From assembly GCA_963969395.1 (NCBI GenBank), contig OZ017803.1, positions 17,546,001 to 17,610,000 of the forward strand: a DNA stretch of 64,000 bases, read 5' to 3'. Position 1 is the stretch's first letter, and each line of letters begins with the position of its first letter. The DNA is from Pseudoscleropodium purum. Its lineage: Eukaryota > Streptophyta > Bryopsida > Hypnales > Brachytheciaceae. A program made the position numbers and the translations under genes. This document shows, piece by piece, positions 35,394-47,418 of the stretch. The notes beneath the pieces are model-generated. The model made no database searches, was not told the origin of the DNA, and saw only the letters and a program-made list of their open reading frames with translations.

Positions 35394-35710
35394 GTCTATT
35401 GGATATGTACTTGAAAGATAAAACAACAAAATATAGTACAAATCACATCTTTGGTCAAATTTAACAAGGCTAATGTGGATTTTAGGGCAAGAGGTTAAAG
35501 TTTTTTATTATCAATTTTAAGTAAAAGATAAGTGAAAGATAAGTTCATACCATATTCAAAAACATAAAATTCATTCAAATCCAAAACTCCTAAAGAAAGT
35601 TATGACTAGATGAAGTCATCAATCTTTGGAATGACACTTTAAACTTCAACCCCCAATTGGTTGATAACTAGACATAAGGTGGGTATAAGCAACCAATTTG
35701 GTAGTATTAA

Positions 35711-36633
35711 CCCCTGAAGGACTAAGGTGTGTTTTTTGGCAACATAACTTTGGGGGGCAAGTGCATGTGACTAGAGATTTCTACATTTTTTGGCCCAAAT
35801 TTTAATAGAAGGTGTAGACAAGGAATATCTTTCATGTGCACTAAATTTTAGGACATTTGGAAATACGAGTCAAAAGTTATGGGCTAAAATGTAGTTTGTT
35901 TCTCAACTCAGATAGTCCAAGTAGATCTGAAAAAATCATTTTTTTCGAAAACAAAAATTTGAAATTGATTTTCTAGATTTATACATGTATAAAAAGCTTT
36001 AAATCATTCCATTTTGATCAATAAGTCAAAAGTTATGAGGTGTTTTAGTTTGTGGGTGGTTATGGATTCTCCACTTCAAAGTAAACTTTGAAGTCCTTTA
36101 TTGAACTCAATTTTCAATATTTTTGGAAAAAAATAAGAAATATTAGTTGAAGATTGTTTATTACAACATTACAACCATTGGGATTTTCATTTTTCAATTC
36201 CATAACTAAATTATTAACAATTTAGTATTTTGATTCATTATCTATTTCTTTCTCCTTACTATTTTTTCCTATATGTTGTACAATTCCAAATGATCTGAAA
36301 ATTTTCAAGCATGTATCCAACTTGCCTTGAAGAATAAATACAAAGAGTTGCAACCATTTTGGACATTTTTTCATTAAAATGTGACCTTGTGAAGTGCAAT
36401 TGTCCGGCTTTTTGTAGGGCCAAAAGAAGGCTTTTTGTTATTTCAAACACTAATATCTTGCAATCTACACGGTGGAAATTTCTGAAATTTTTTCCACATC
36501 TTTTCAAATTATCACAATACAATATCTTACGGTTGGATGTGTTCAAAAATGTTAAATTTTTTTTTAATACTTGTCCTAAAAATGGCAGTTTTGGAGTGTT
36601 TTTGGTGGAAACATAATCAAGGAACTTTAGGGG
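35711..36633 (+). mobile_element. TTAA-flanked non-coding element, main family (copy C)
   Basis: Best-preserved tips: TTAA (35707-35710) then CCCCTGAAGGAC; right end ACTTTAGGGG then TTAA (36634-36637). The interior follows the family order. It is 923 bp with no transposase. Overlapping frames at 36259-36546 (minus) and 36359-36616 (plus) have lookalikes in copies B and G because the DNA is repeated. Confidence 0.88.
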
Positions 36634-36637
36634 TTAA

Positions 36638-37568
36638 GCAACCACTTTGGCAATGTTAAAAGGCAGCTAGTTTGGCAACCAATTGTCCAACCTTTCATTA
36701 ATTAAGGCAGGTATTCAAATTTGGATCCAAACACATGTGTGAAAACCAAAAACTGGGATGATGCTGCTAAGATCCCAACTTTGATTTTTTCCCTTTTAAA
36801 ACTCTAAGAATTCTACTAAGAAGTAAAAGGGTCTAAGATTGAGAAAAATTGACATCCAGAGTGATGAAATTCTCTTCTTTTATGTCTTGAGTGAATTAAA
36901 GAGAAACTTTAAATTCTACTCATAGTTTCTATTATACTAGAGATTCTAAAGTCAAAAAAATAAAAGCAGTTAAAATACTTTGATAGTATTTGGAAAAATT
37001 AGAATTTTGATAAAGAAAGTTTCGGAACCAGACCAAGTAAGTAGGGTTATTTTTTTGGTTTTTGGACAAATGGTTATGTGGCCTTTCTTTCAAGAAGGTT
37101 TTAAGTTCACGGCTCCTTCATTATGGGGGGTAGAATTAAAGAAGGCCAATTTTGAATATACAATTTTGAGTATGTAATTTTTGTATATGTTGGCTTTGCA
37201 CGATGGATGAAATGAGGTTTTGGAAACATTGTGACAATAGTGTGTAGGGTCATCATTACAGTTTGGCATTTTTTAACACAATTACCCCTTTTTTTCTATA
37301 GGCTTAAAGCTGCCCATTCTTTTTTAGGAAATTGACATTTAATTGCCTTAAAAAAACCCTGCCTGCAAGGGTTGATTTTCAATTAACCATCAAAACAGAG
37401 GTTGGTTTCCCAACCACGCAGAGGATCAAATCAAATTGAGAACATACCAGAGGGCCATACATCCATATTAGGCTGAATTTCTTTCCTGAGGTGACCACAG
37501 TCTAGGCTTCAAAGTCAACCCTGGTGCTTCTCCAAGCCAATTGGTTCCCTTCACAATCTGGAGCTTAA
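36638..37568. other. Intergenic DNA, no gene seen
   Basis: Nothing assignable; the frame 36980-37177 has no motif. Confidence 0.45.
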
Positions 37569-37867
37569 GGTAGGTGGCTCTAAAACATACCGGTCTCTAA
37601 AAGCGATCTGGCTGCAGAGGTACATTCTGCTTTCTTCAATGTACCAAAGGCGTACATTTCAGGAGGGGGTCGCTTTTAGAACCACTGCATTTCAAACTTC
37701 AAAACTTCGTAACTAATTCCACAGAGATCCAAAAAATATGAAACGACTTGGGTTGGATGCCAATTCCATTTTTCTTCTTATGAAAATTTACTGAAATTTT
37801 TTCATAGAGATTAGCTTTCCTCAAAATGTGATCAGATCTTAAAGGATTACTTTTAGAGCCTCCTACC
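37569..37867 (+). repeat. GGTAGG-end MITE family, copy 2
   Basis: Terminal inverted repeat TAAGGTAGGTGGCTCTAAAA / TTTTAGAGCCTCCTACCTTA, with subterminal TCTAAAAGCGA and its inverse TCGCTTTTAGA. Flanks TTAA/TTAG as in copy 1. No coding capacity; the minus frame 37699-38025 only overlaps it. Confidence 0.8.
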
Positions 37868-38500
37868 TTAGTTCCTTTGCCAAAATCCTGCGTGGATCTA
37901 CAATGAGTGTTCTGAACGTGCAAATTGCTCATTTCCAACTCCAAAACTGTGTGCAACAATACTAAAACAAAGTTTGGAAACTTGGTAGTTATAGAAGTTT
38001 GGTTGTTAGGAGAGTACAAATTCAATTTGGATCACTAACAAAGCATAGTTGACTTTGAAGGATACAATTTTTATTTATTAGACAAAGAGAAAAAACAAAG
38101 AAAAAAATCATTGACTTAGGAAACAATTAGCATTGATGTAGAATTGTTAAACAACTTTGTTGGGGTTGTTTAATTCCATTAGGAGAAATTAGAAGTAGTT
38201 AGATCTATTGGATTTTATTCTCAAAAAATATCTTAAAACAAAAAGAAGAACATAGGAAGGGAAAGAAGAAGGCAAGGTTGAAGAAAAAGAACTTAGTTTG
38301 TATTCAAGAGGCATATGAGCACAACCAATACCACCTTCATATATGGAAACATTGAAATGAATTTGGAAGTGTTGTCCGACATTCTCATGATTGTTTAAGG
38401 CAAGATGGAGACCACTAGAACAAAGGTATGTTTTTGAATTCTTCCATAACGCCAATTGTTTTTTGACCAGAAATATTAGATTAGAATTTGATGTTTGAAT
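37868..38500. other. Intergenic DNA, no gene seen
   Basis: The minus frame 38189-38455 shows no motif; nothing else recognisable. Confidence 0.45.
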
Positions 38501-39120
38501 TAAAAGTGAAAAATACTTAAAGTTAAACCATAAAAATATATCTTTTGTTAGTAATAGTAATAACCTATTAAAAAATTACTAAAGAAGTAAAAGGTAAAAG
38601 AAATAACAAGATAAATTTAAAATATTAAAAAAATATTCTCAAGATTTCAACACCATTTTTACCTTAAAAATTGGATTAATAACAAAAAACTTAGAATAGA
38701 ATGAAGTTTTAAACAAAATTAAAGTAGGAGTGGATGAAAGTCAACTAGAGTTGACCAAAATAAGTTAAAATCGTAACTTAGGAAGAAGATTAAAAGTAGA
38801 AAATAACCCTAAAATGTGCATTTAATTTCAATAGTTAGAACACTTGCAATTGACGGATGAAGTTTTAGAGGTTAGTTTAGGGTCAAACTTCATTTGCCAT
38901 TATCTATTAGGAATTTAGGTCAAATTTAGGTTTCTTTATCATTTTAAAAAGGGCAAAACAAGCCCTACACACTAAATCATTTCACTTATTTGCTTGTTCA
39001 CTTATACTAGACCTTAGTTTTGACCATTATAGTCAAAACCAAACTGAAATGACTAACATCTTTGGATTCTAATAGCAATGCAAGTGTGGAAAACTAGGAG
39101 TAAAAACAACATCAAAGATC

Positions 39121-39393
39121 CTATTACAAAAAATTTCAGCCTCAGGAGGTCTACAAGTTTTGAACCCCCTTACTGCAATTAGAGAGGAATTTTATCTTGT
39201 TTTTTTTAATTTATTATTATTATTTTAATGAAAGTAGCTGATGTGGCACTACTTGTGCTACATCAGCATTATGTCATGTTTTCTTACTTTTTTCTTATTT
39301 ATTTTTTCTAAATATTTTCTTACAGTTTTTTTTAAATTCATTTTTATTTTTTTGTACTTGTAGTGTGGGGCACCAAAAAATGAATCCTTAATG
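39121..39393. mobile_element. CATTAG-family MITE, eroded copy 3
   Basis: The inverted right end CATTAAGGATTCATTTTTTGG and a weaker left end CTATTACAAAAAATTTCAGCC resemble the family tips. The interior has the family's GATGTGGCAC...CTACATCAGCA block (39240-39267). Nested in the large LTR-like repeat. Confidence 0.5.
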
Positions 39394-41140
39394 GTCTTCC
39401 ACAAGGTTCAAATTTTTATAATGATTGCTTGGAAGGCGTAAGTGGACTACATATACTTAGACACCCACTAGGAACTCATCAACTAAAAAACTAAAGAACA
39501 TGGTTGTTGGAATAAAGCGCCCACATCAATTGCCAAAATATATAATGGGAAATTTGTAGAAAGTCTCTTGGATGCGGTAAAATCTCACTAAAAAATATAC
39601 TAGCTTATTTTATGCTAAGAACACATTCCAAGAAGTTTTAAGAGACTTCAATAGACAAAAGTATCCAAACTAGTAAGATTCTCCAATTACCGACAAATTT
39701 AAAGATTATCGCAAAGTTGATTAGCATTTTAGGAGTGTACAGAATTAGAATAGGGCTCAAATTAGGTCTTTTAATACTCCCTCATACCTACTAAAGATTC
39801 TAGGCTAGTTACTTTTTTTTTATAAAAAAGTCAAATTTCAAAAGTTGGATTTTTAACCCTTTTAAGTTTTAAGTTGGCACTAGATTTTGATGAGTTTTTG
39901 ACAATAGAAAAAAGAAAGGGATAGCTTTACTATTTTAAAAATAGACTTTTGAAGTGAATGTTACAATCTATTTGTGATTTGAAATCTTTTCTCAAAAATT
40001 AGAATTTTGGACCAAGATAGAAAGTTTTAAATTGAAGATTAGGATGAAAATCTCAAATGATAAGATTACCATGTTGAAAACAAGAGGGGGTAAATGACCT
40101 TGGAAATATATAAAAGGACACTCATTCTCTTTTTAAAACATCTTTTGTAGTTATTTTTTGGCACCTTGACACATTGATCCATTCAATTGAATTTTTAGCC
40201 ATTTTAAGCCAAATTGCCAAATTTGTATGTTTTGGAGAGCATTTCAAGTTCCGATTATTGTTGTTTTGACAAGGCTTGAAGGATTTAGGGATCCTTCAAA
40301 CCTTACAACTTTATTTTGTGATTTTTGGAAGTTGTTTCTAACTTGTTTAAATTTTGTTGAGTTTTGGGACTTGTTTCTTTGGTCTATTAATCTTAAAATA
40401 CCCCATACCATACCTTGGCAAAGCTACTTTGGGGGTCTTGGCTAATGTGATATTTTTTTTAATTTAGTGTATTAAGCAATTCTTGTGCTAAGTTGTATAG
40501 ATTTGAGTTTTGTACTAATGCATGGTTATACTAACCAAATTATACTAACATGTGTTATAAACTATCTAAGTTAGTTACTAATCTTTCTAAGTCTTATAAA
40601 AAATTTCATGATGTCCAATTAGATAGCAAAGCTTTGAACTTAAGAGTCTTAAAAATTATAGTGTGTTTTGGAATTTTCAATTAGACAGTGAAACCTTGAA
40701 CTTAGGATTCTTGAAAACAATTTTCTTAGCCAAAAAGTTGTTACCATAATTGGGAATTCAACTTCAAGTTTGTTTCCAGTTATCCAAGTTTTAAAAGATA
40801 GCGAGTTCCTAAATATACCAAAATTAGCAACCATAGGAACATTTACAAACTTAAACGACCAAATCATTGTTTTTGATACAAGTGCCAAGTTAGCTCCTAA
40901 AAATTGGATTCACATACATAAGTTTTAGGAGCTTAGTAGGGTCTCCCTAAGATTGAGACTCCACAACATAGCTCCGTAATGCCAGGGGTTCCGCAACTAA
41001 GGCTCTCACAAGTCACAACCAAAGCTCCCCCAAATAGAGACTCTTGTAGCCAAGGGTTCTTCATCGATGAAATTTTGAGTACAAAATTAGTGGCTCAAGA
41101 CCATTTAAGTGGGGGAGAAGAAGAGGGAAGTAGAAATTAA

Positions 41141-42060
41141 CCTCTGAAGGACCGAGCTTTGTTTTGGGTTACATGAAAATTTTGGGTAGGTGTATGTGAT
41201 TAGGTATTTACATATTTCTGGCCCAAATTTTAACACAAAAAGTTGGGACAAGGAGTATCTCTCATATGAACTAAATTTTATGACATTTGAAAATTGGAGT
41301 CAAAAGTTATAGCCTAATATGTGGGTTTTTTTTTCCGTAAATGAGCAATCTAGGCAAATAAGAAATAATCACTTTTTTCAAAAACAGAATTTTTTAAATG
41401 GTTTTCTAAAGTTATATATATGTAGAAATCTTTGAATCATTCCATTTGGATTAATAAATCAAAAGTTATGAGGATTTTTTATTTGCAAAAAGTTATGGAT
41501 TTTCTAGTCTAAAATAAACTTTGAAATCCTTTATCTTATTGAAGTTTCAATATTTTTGAAAAAAAATAAAATCATAGGATGTAGATTGTTTATTATAACA
41601 TTGCAACCATTGGGATTGGAATTTTTCAATTCTATAATTAAATTCTTAATAATTTAGTATTTTGAATCATTCTCTACTACTACCTACTTACTATTTTTTT
41701 CCTATATGTTGTACAATTCCAAGTGATTTGAAATTTTTCAAGCACGTATCAAACTTGTCTACAAAAACAAATCCAAATAAGCATCACCATTATGTTCATT
41801 TTTTCATTGACAAATAAGCGTGTGAAGTGCAGCCGCCTTATTTTTTGCAGGGCCCAAAAAATAAGTTCAATGAATTTAATCTTGCAATCCACACGGTGAA
41901 CATTTTTGAAATTTTTACCACATATTTTGAATTTATCTTAATATAAAATCCTATAGTTACAAATGTCAAAAAAGGTGTTCTTTCAAAAATTTGATACTTG
42001 TATTAAAAATGGCAATATTCAAGTGTTTTGGATGAAAATATAGTCATAGAACTTTAGGGG
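41141..42060 (+). mobile_element. TTAA-flanked non-coding element, main family (copy D)
   Basis: TTAA (41137-41140) then CCTCTGAAGGACC; right end ACTTTAGGGG followed by ATAA, a one-base decay of TTAA. Family interior throughout; 920 bp, no coding capacity. Inserted into the large LTR-like repeat copy 2. Confidence 0.85.
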
Positions 42061-43184
42061 ATAAAATCCAAACTAATATCAAAGAAGAAGGTGGATTAGG
42101 AAGAGTAGAAGCTAGATTAGAAGCAAAAGATCATCAAATAGCTCAAATCAAAAACAACTCTCTCAATTGCATTATAACTTAGAAGCTCCCAACATGTAGA
42201 AACCAAGAAGAATGAAGAGTGGTCTGAGAAGTGTGATACTAGTAGTTTAGCTAAAAAAGATTAGAAAGGATATCCAAGAATATTTGATTAGTCATTAGAA
42301 GTGACAATATTTAGTAGTTGATGGGGGAATAAACGTCCCAATTCTCAACTATCTTCTAGAAGTTGGTAGCTAAAATTCTTTTGTATCAAAAAGTCAAATA
42401 GTAGAAAATTCAAGATAGAATAGAATAATCTAAGAAAGAAATAGCACTAGTTAGAAGGTTGATTTCCAAATATTTGTATCAAACAACTTATATCAATATA
42501 GTGATGAATAAAAAACACTAAAATTTAAAGAAATATGATAGCCCAAGCGAAGGACTGTGAGGGCATATTTCAATACTAATATGATGAAGCACAATCCAAG
42601 GTATGTCCCTAAACCTTTATTTCCATTTTAATAAGCAAGTTTTAATTAGAGCTAAGGCCTAGGGTCAAGTAAGACCATTAGAGCGAAGTATCATGTCAAA
42701 ATTGAGCTTAGAATCTTATCGTAGAAGTCTAAAGGTTTTCAAAAACACAAAATAAATAGAAATCAAAGTTAAAATAAGAGACTTAAAAGTGGATGAAGTT
42801 TATGTATTAGAATAGATGAATCTCATCAAAGTTCATCCAAAAGGAACAAGAATGGAAACCTAGAAAGTAAATACTTACTAGAAATCAAAAATAAAATCAA
42901 AAACTAGTTTTTAACTTGTATGATAGGAGAAAATTATAGATGAAGTTTGTGCAATTGATTAGTAGTCAAATTTCATTTGGCTACATCTTTTTCTAGGAAA
43001 GTTGGATTATTTTGAATATTATGCTTTTAGAAATTGCATGACATTTTCTTTATCTTCGTTTGATTAATCTAGGTGGAAATTGTTTCCTTTAAAAACTCAT
43101 AGTGACCATAGTAATTTGGTTGTTAGAACTTATTTTGGCATTTAGGGTAGGGTTTTGTGGATTATTTTACAAGTTTAGGACATT

Positions 43185-44375
43185 CATTAGAAGATTTTCA
43201 GTTGCATTGGAGGGCTACAAGTTCCCTCAAATTTTCAGACCCTATGAACTCATAGCACCTATTGCTTGACATGGCACAATGACTACCACGTCATTAATCT
43301 ATAAAGGCTTAAACTACGTTTTTTTGGCAACATAGAAATTTTGGACAACTCACCATGAATGGAATTTTTATTTTTTTTGTTGGATTTTAACACAACATAT
43401 GCCCAAGGAGTAGCTTTAAGGTCCAACAATTTTCATAACTTTTGACTACATGGTTAAGAAGTTATCGTATGATATGTACTTTTTTTTGTTTAGTAAGCAA
43501 CCCGAGCAACAAAAAAAACTTCTTTAAAAATTATTTCTTTAAAAAATTAAAATTTGAAATTGATTCTCTAGATTTATACATAATTGGAAAGCTTTGAATC
43601 ATTCCATTTTGATCAATGAGTCAAAAGTTATGAGTTTTAGTTTGCGGGAGTTTGCGGATTGTTATTGAATCTCTACTCTAAAACAAACTTTGAAATCCTT
43701 TATTTAACTCAATTTTCAATATTTTTGAAAAAAAATAAAACATTAGGTGTAGATTGTTTATTACAACATTACAACCATTGGGATTGGCATTTTTCAATTC
43801 CATAACTAAATTGTTAACAATTTCATATTTTGAATCATTCTCTACTCTTTCCTACTTACTATTTTTTTCCTATCTGTTGTATGATTCCAAATGATTTGAA
43901 ATTTTTCAAGAATGTAGCCAACTTGACTTGAAGAATTAATTCAAAGAGTAACCACTATTTTGAACATTTTTCATATAAATGTAACCTTGTGAAGTGTAGC
44001 TGCCCAGATTTTTGTAGGGCCAAAATAAAAAAATTTGTCACTTCAAATGCCAATATCTTGCAATTTGTATGGTGGAAATTTCTGAAATTTTTTCCATGTA
44101 TTTTCAAACAAGCTTTCTACAAGTTCGTATGAATATATGTGTCCAAAAATGTTTTTTTTTTCTAAAAGTTGATATTTGTACTACAAATGACAATTTTGGA
44201 GTGATTTTGGTGAAAACATAGTCAAAATCATTTAGAGGTTAAGAAAAAATTTCAACTTTTTTTTTTCATTTTAAAACTAAAAAAATCTCACATCGGTTGT
44301 TCTTTGGCTATTGGGGGAATAACAATGGGAAAAATTCTAAAACAGCCTTCTCAGTCCCCCCAAAATCTTTTAATG
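43185..44375. mobile_element. CATTAG-family MITE, copy 4, split by copy E
   Basis: Left half 43185-43297 starts CATTAGAAGATTTTCAG and runs to CCACGTCATTAA. The right half 44239-44375 resumes TTAAGAAAAAATTTCAAC and ends CCCCAAAATCTTTTAATG. Joined conceptually across the insertion, the order matches the intact paralogue at 30514-30767. Confidence 0.78.
43298..44238 (+). mobile_element. TTAA-flanked non-coding element, main family (copy E)
   Basis: Flanked by TTAA at 43294-43297 and 44239-44242. The left tip has decayed to TCTATAAAGG and the right tip to CATTTAGAGG. The family interior is complete (TTTTTTTGGCAACATAGAAA, CATAACTTTTGACTACATGG, CCTATCTGTTGTATGATTCC, TTTTGGTGAAAACATAGTCA). 941 bp. 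It splits the MITE at 43185-44375. Confidence 0.88.
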
Positions 44376-45984
44376 TAAGCATTAAAAAGATTCATTTCTT
44401 GAAAGGCACAATGGACAATGCCTTGGCACCCTTTAGGATAAGAATTCATGTAGAAACTAGAACCTACTTGTGTTCATTTATTTATCAAGGATAGATAAAT
44501 AAGTGCTCGCATAGAATAAGAGGCTCCCATAGACACCAAGAAGTCCCCTGACCTTCTAGCAAGTGATGAAGAAAAAGAAACCAACTCGTGTCCAAGCATA
44601 GTTAGCTCACAACCAATCTTGTAGCTAAAATTGAAAAGGAATCTTGTGTATACAAATACATGCACAAGATTTGAATGAAAGAAGTAGACTAGAATTTTAT
44701 TTTATCATTGGCTATGGAGTTGGGGGCTCCCATTGGAACAAAACAAAGAGCTCATGTAAACAACCCAAAATGTAATCAAACAAAACAACAAATGCTAAAC
44801 ATGAATACAATCAAGCCAAAATCAATTGTGGAATCTTATATCATCAATGTAAGTTTTCAGCATTGTAAAGATCTTGATGGATTTTTTCTTATTCCAATTC
44901 CTCTTGGTGTTGCTTTCTAATTCATTGATGTTGCTTCTCCACCTTCCTATAGCTGCATTACTTGTAGCCAGTTTCCTTCCTATTTCACTCCCTTCTTCTA
45001 ATATACAATCAACAATAATAACACTAATTCAAAATTCTCTTCAATTGCAAATCAATGAATACAATGAAAATTCTATTTTAATATGGTAATCCAAGATGTA
45101 CAAACCAAGTTCTAAAAGTTCAAGCAATTGTGTTATAGTTCTTGAAGTACATGAAAGGAAACTTATTGTGGATTAGGATTTGTTCAACGCTCACTGCAAT
45201 TCTTGGACTAAGCTCTATTTTTCAATAACCTTGTCTCCAACCATATCTTTACTATTAGGAAGGACAATTGAATACTTTAGATTCAAGTTCTTGGGATTGC
45301 ATTCCTAATAACAAGTTTTTTTTAACAGTATATATTCTTGAGTTAAAACTTCTTAATATAATTGAAAATATATTCAAATCAATACTAAGCTAGAATCTAA
45401 GAATATTCTTGAATGACATTCTTTGTAACAATGTTGTCAATTTAACTTCGAATGACAAACTCTAATACATTGCCACTTATATAACTAGAATACACCCCAA
45501 ACTTGCAAATAAAAAAGAATTGGCTACTTATTAGAATAAAAGAGAGATATTGCATAGCTTATGTTGAGAAGTTTTTTATTTTTTATTTTTTTATAAAAAG
45601 TAGAAGCAATTTTCAACTACATTGTTCACTCTCTTGTGTGTCAACACTCTACAATGCATCCATCCTAATTAGTCACTAGTTGATTACTCCAAATATAGCT
45701 AGTCACTAGTCAATTACTAGCCAGTCACTCTCTACCACACTCTTCGATGTACTATAGATAATTCTAAATTTACTTCTATTTATAAATCAATATTAAATTA
45801 TTTGTTCTAAAGGTTGTTGTTTACAAAACTTCTAGTTAAGAAATGAGTGAGGACCTTTAGGGATAAACTACTAATGCAATACATATACATATGATGATAG
45901 GGGTCTTTTAAATTAATGGTTGGATAAAAACATACTTAAAAGTGCAAATGGAGAGAAGTGCATTGTAATTGTTTTGTTCCAAAG
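44376..45984. other. Intergenic DNA, no gene seen
   Basis: Frames near 44297-45089 lack motifs. Short repeated AGTCACTAGT-type words occur at 45675-45730. No gene called. Confidence 0.5.
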
Positions 45985-46253
45985 CATTAGAGGAATTCTA
46001 AGGGGGTTGGGAGGGCCATTTCAAGTTGGTGCATCACGAACTTTCCCCCCTACAATTTTGAAAACCGGCTATTTCAAACAAACAAACAAAAATTTTAATC
46101 TTAAAATGAAGAAAAAAGTTGAAAAAAAAATTTCATTTTTTTTGGATTTGGCAGTTGTTGTACCACATCAGTGAGCTACCGTGGCCTTCTACCAAGCAAT
46201 TCCCATAGTTTAGGAACTCACATGCCTCCCAGGAATGGAAAACTCCTCTAATA
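45985..46253. mobile_element. CATTAG-family MITE, copy 5
   Basis: The left end CATTAGAGGAATTCTAAGGG and inverted right end TATTAGAGGAGTTTTCC, followed by GGGAGGC, match the family tips. Interior block ACCACATCAGTGAGC at 46161. The frame 45920-46174 is incidental. Confidence 0.6.
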
Positions 46254-46594
46254 CATTGAGGTATCATTTTAATAGAAGGATCTAATTTTGACCTTCTCAG
46301 CATTTTTGGCTATAATACTTAACCAGAAAAGTTTGAAAATTTTAGAAAGTGTATTAAAAAAATGATTGGCTTTTATCAATTTAAAAAAAAAATCATTATA
46401 AATATATTTTAAATGTATTTTAAATATATACAAACTATGAAATTGAGTAAAAAGCTTTCACCAAACATCTCAATTGACGTTTGAAGGTATCTAAACATGA
46501 TTCAAGAATAAGAATATGATTAGTCAATGTATTTTGATTTGAGATTGGAAAGAAACCTTTGAAAGGATTCGAATGATTCAAGTAAAAACTTTAA

Positions 46595-47414
46595 CTCTTA
46601 AAGTTTTATGACTATGTTTCTTTGGAAATGCTTGAAAATTGCCATTTTTAGTACAAGTACTAAATTTTCAAAATTTTTTTGACATATGTAACCATAGAAT
46701 CTTGAAATGTGTTGACTTGAAAACATTTAGTAAGAATTTTAGACATTTCCCTTGTGTAAATTGCAAGATATGACCATTCAAATTCATTGAAATCATTTTT
46801 TATGCCTTGCAAAAAACAAGGTAGCATTTTTAAAAGTTGACTTTTCTATGAAAAAATAAACAATTTGGTGGTACTTATTTGGATTCTTTTTCTTAAACAA
46901 GTTAGCTGCATGCTTGAAAATTTTCACATCATTTGGAATTGTACAACATATAGGAAAAAATAGTAAGTAGATAATAGTAGAGAATGGTACATAATACAAA
47001 ATTGTTAAATATTTGACTATGAAATTGAAAAATGCCAATCCCAATGGTTGCAATGTTGTAATAAACAATCTACATCCTATAATTTTATTTTATTTCCAAA
47101 ACCATTGAAAATTGAGTAAGGTAAAGGACTTTAAAGTTTATTTTAGAGTAGAGAATATGTAATTGTCCACAAACAAAAATCCTCAAAACTTTTGACTCAT
47201 TGATCAAAATAGAATGATTCAAAGCTTTCCACACATATATAATTTTAGAAAACCAATTTCAAAGTTTTGTTTTTGAAAAATGTGATTATTTCTTATTTGC
47301 CTAGACTATTCATTTACAAAAAAAATAACATATAAGGCTATAATTTCTTACTCCTATTTTCAAATGTCATGAATTTTATTGCATATGAAGGATATTCCTT
47401 GTCCACACCTTCTA
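46595..47414 (-). mobile_element. TTAA-flanked element, main family, reversed and truncated (copy F)
   Basis: Reads in reverse: TTAA (46591-46594) then CTCTTAAAGTTTTATGACTATG, the inverse of the family right end, through CCTATATGTTGTACAATTCC and the family interior to GATATTCCTTGTCCACACC at 47389-47407. It stops at an internal TTAA of the family sequence, exactly where copy G begins, so about 110 bp of its left end are missing. Confidence 0.8.
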
Positions 47415-47418
47415 TTAA

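Larger units (their letters stand above)
38500..43180 (+). repeat. Large gene-less LTR-like repeat, copy 2
   Basis: Collinear with 7640-12340 (shared blocks listed there). The GATGAAGTTT...TCAAACTTCAT hairpin block occurs near both ends (38860-38900 and 42790-42980), as expected of LTRs, with a further end block at 39420-39480. Two younger elements interrupt it (39121-39393 and 41141-42060). No protein-coding frame of a retrotransposon is present. Confidence 0.45.

Noticed and set aside
36259..36616. Overlapping frames with lookalikes at 16223-16459 and 48065-48289
   Set aside because: Similarity comes from the TTAA-flanked repeat itself. Both strands are open, the frames are broken in the other copies, and no transposase motif is present.
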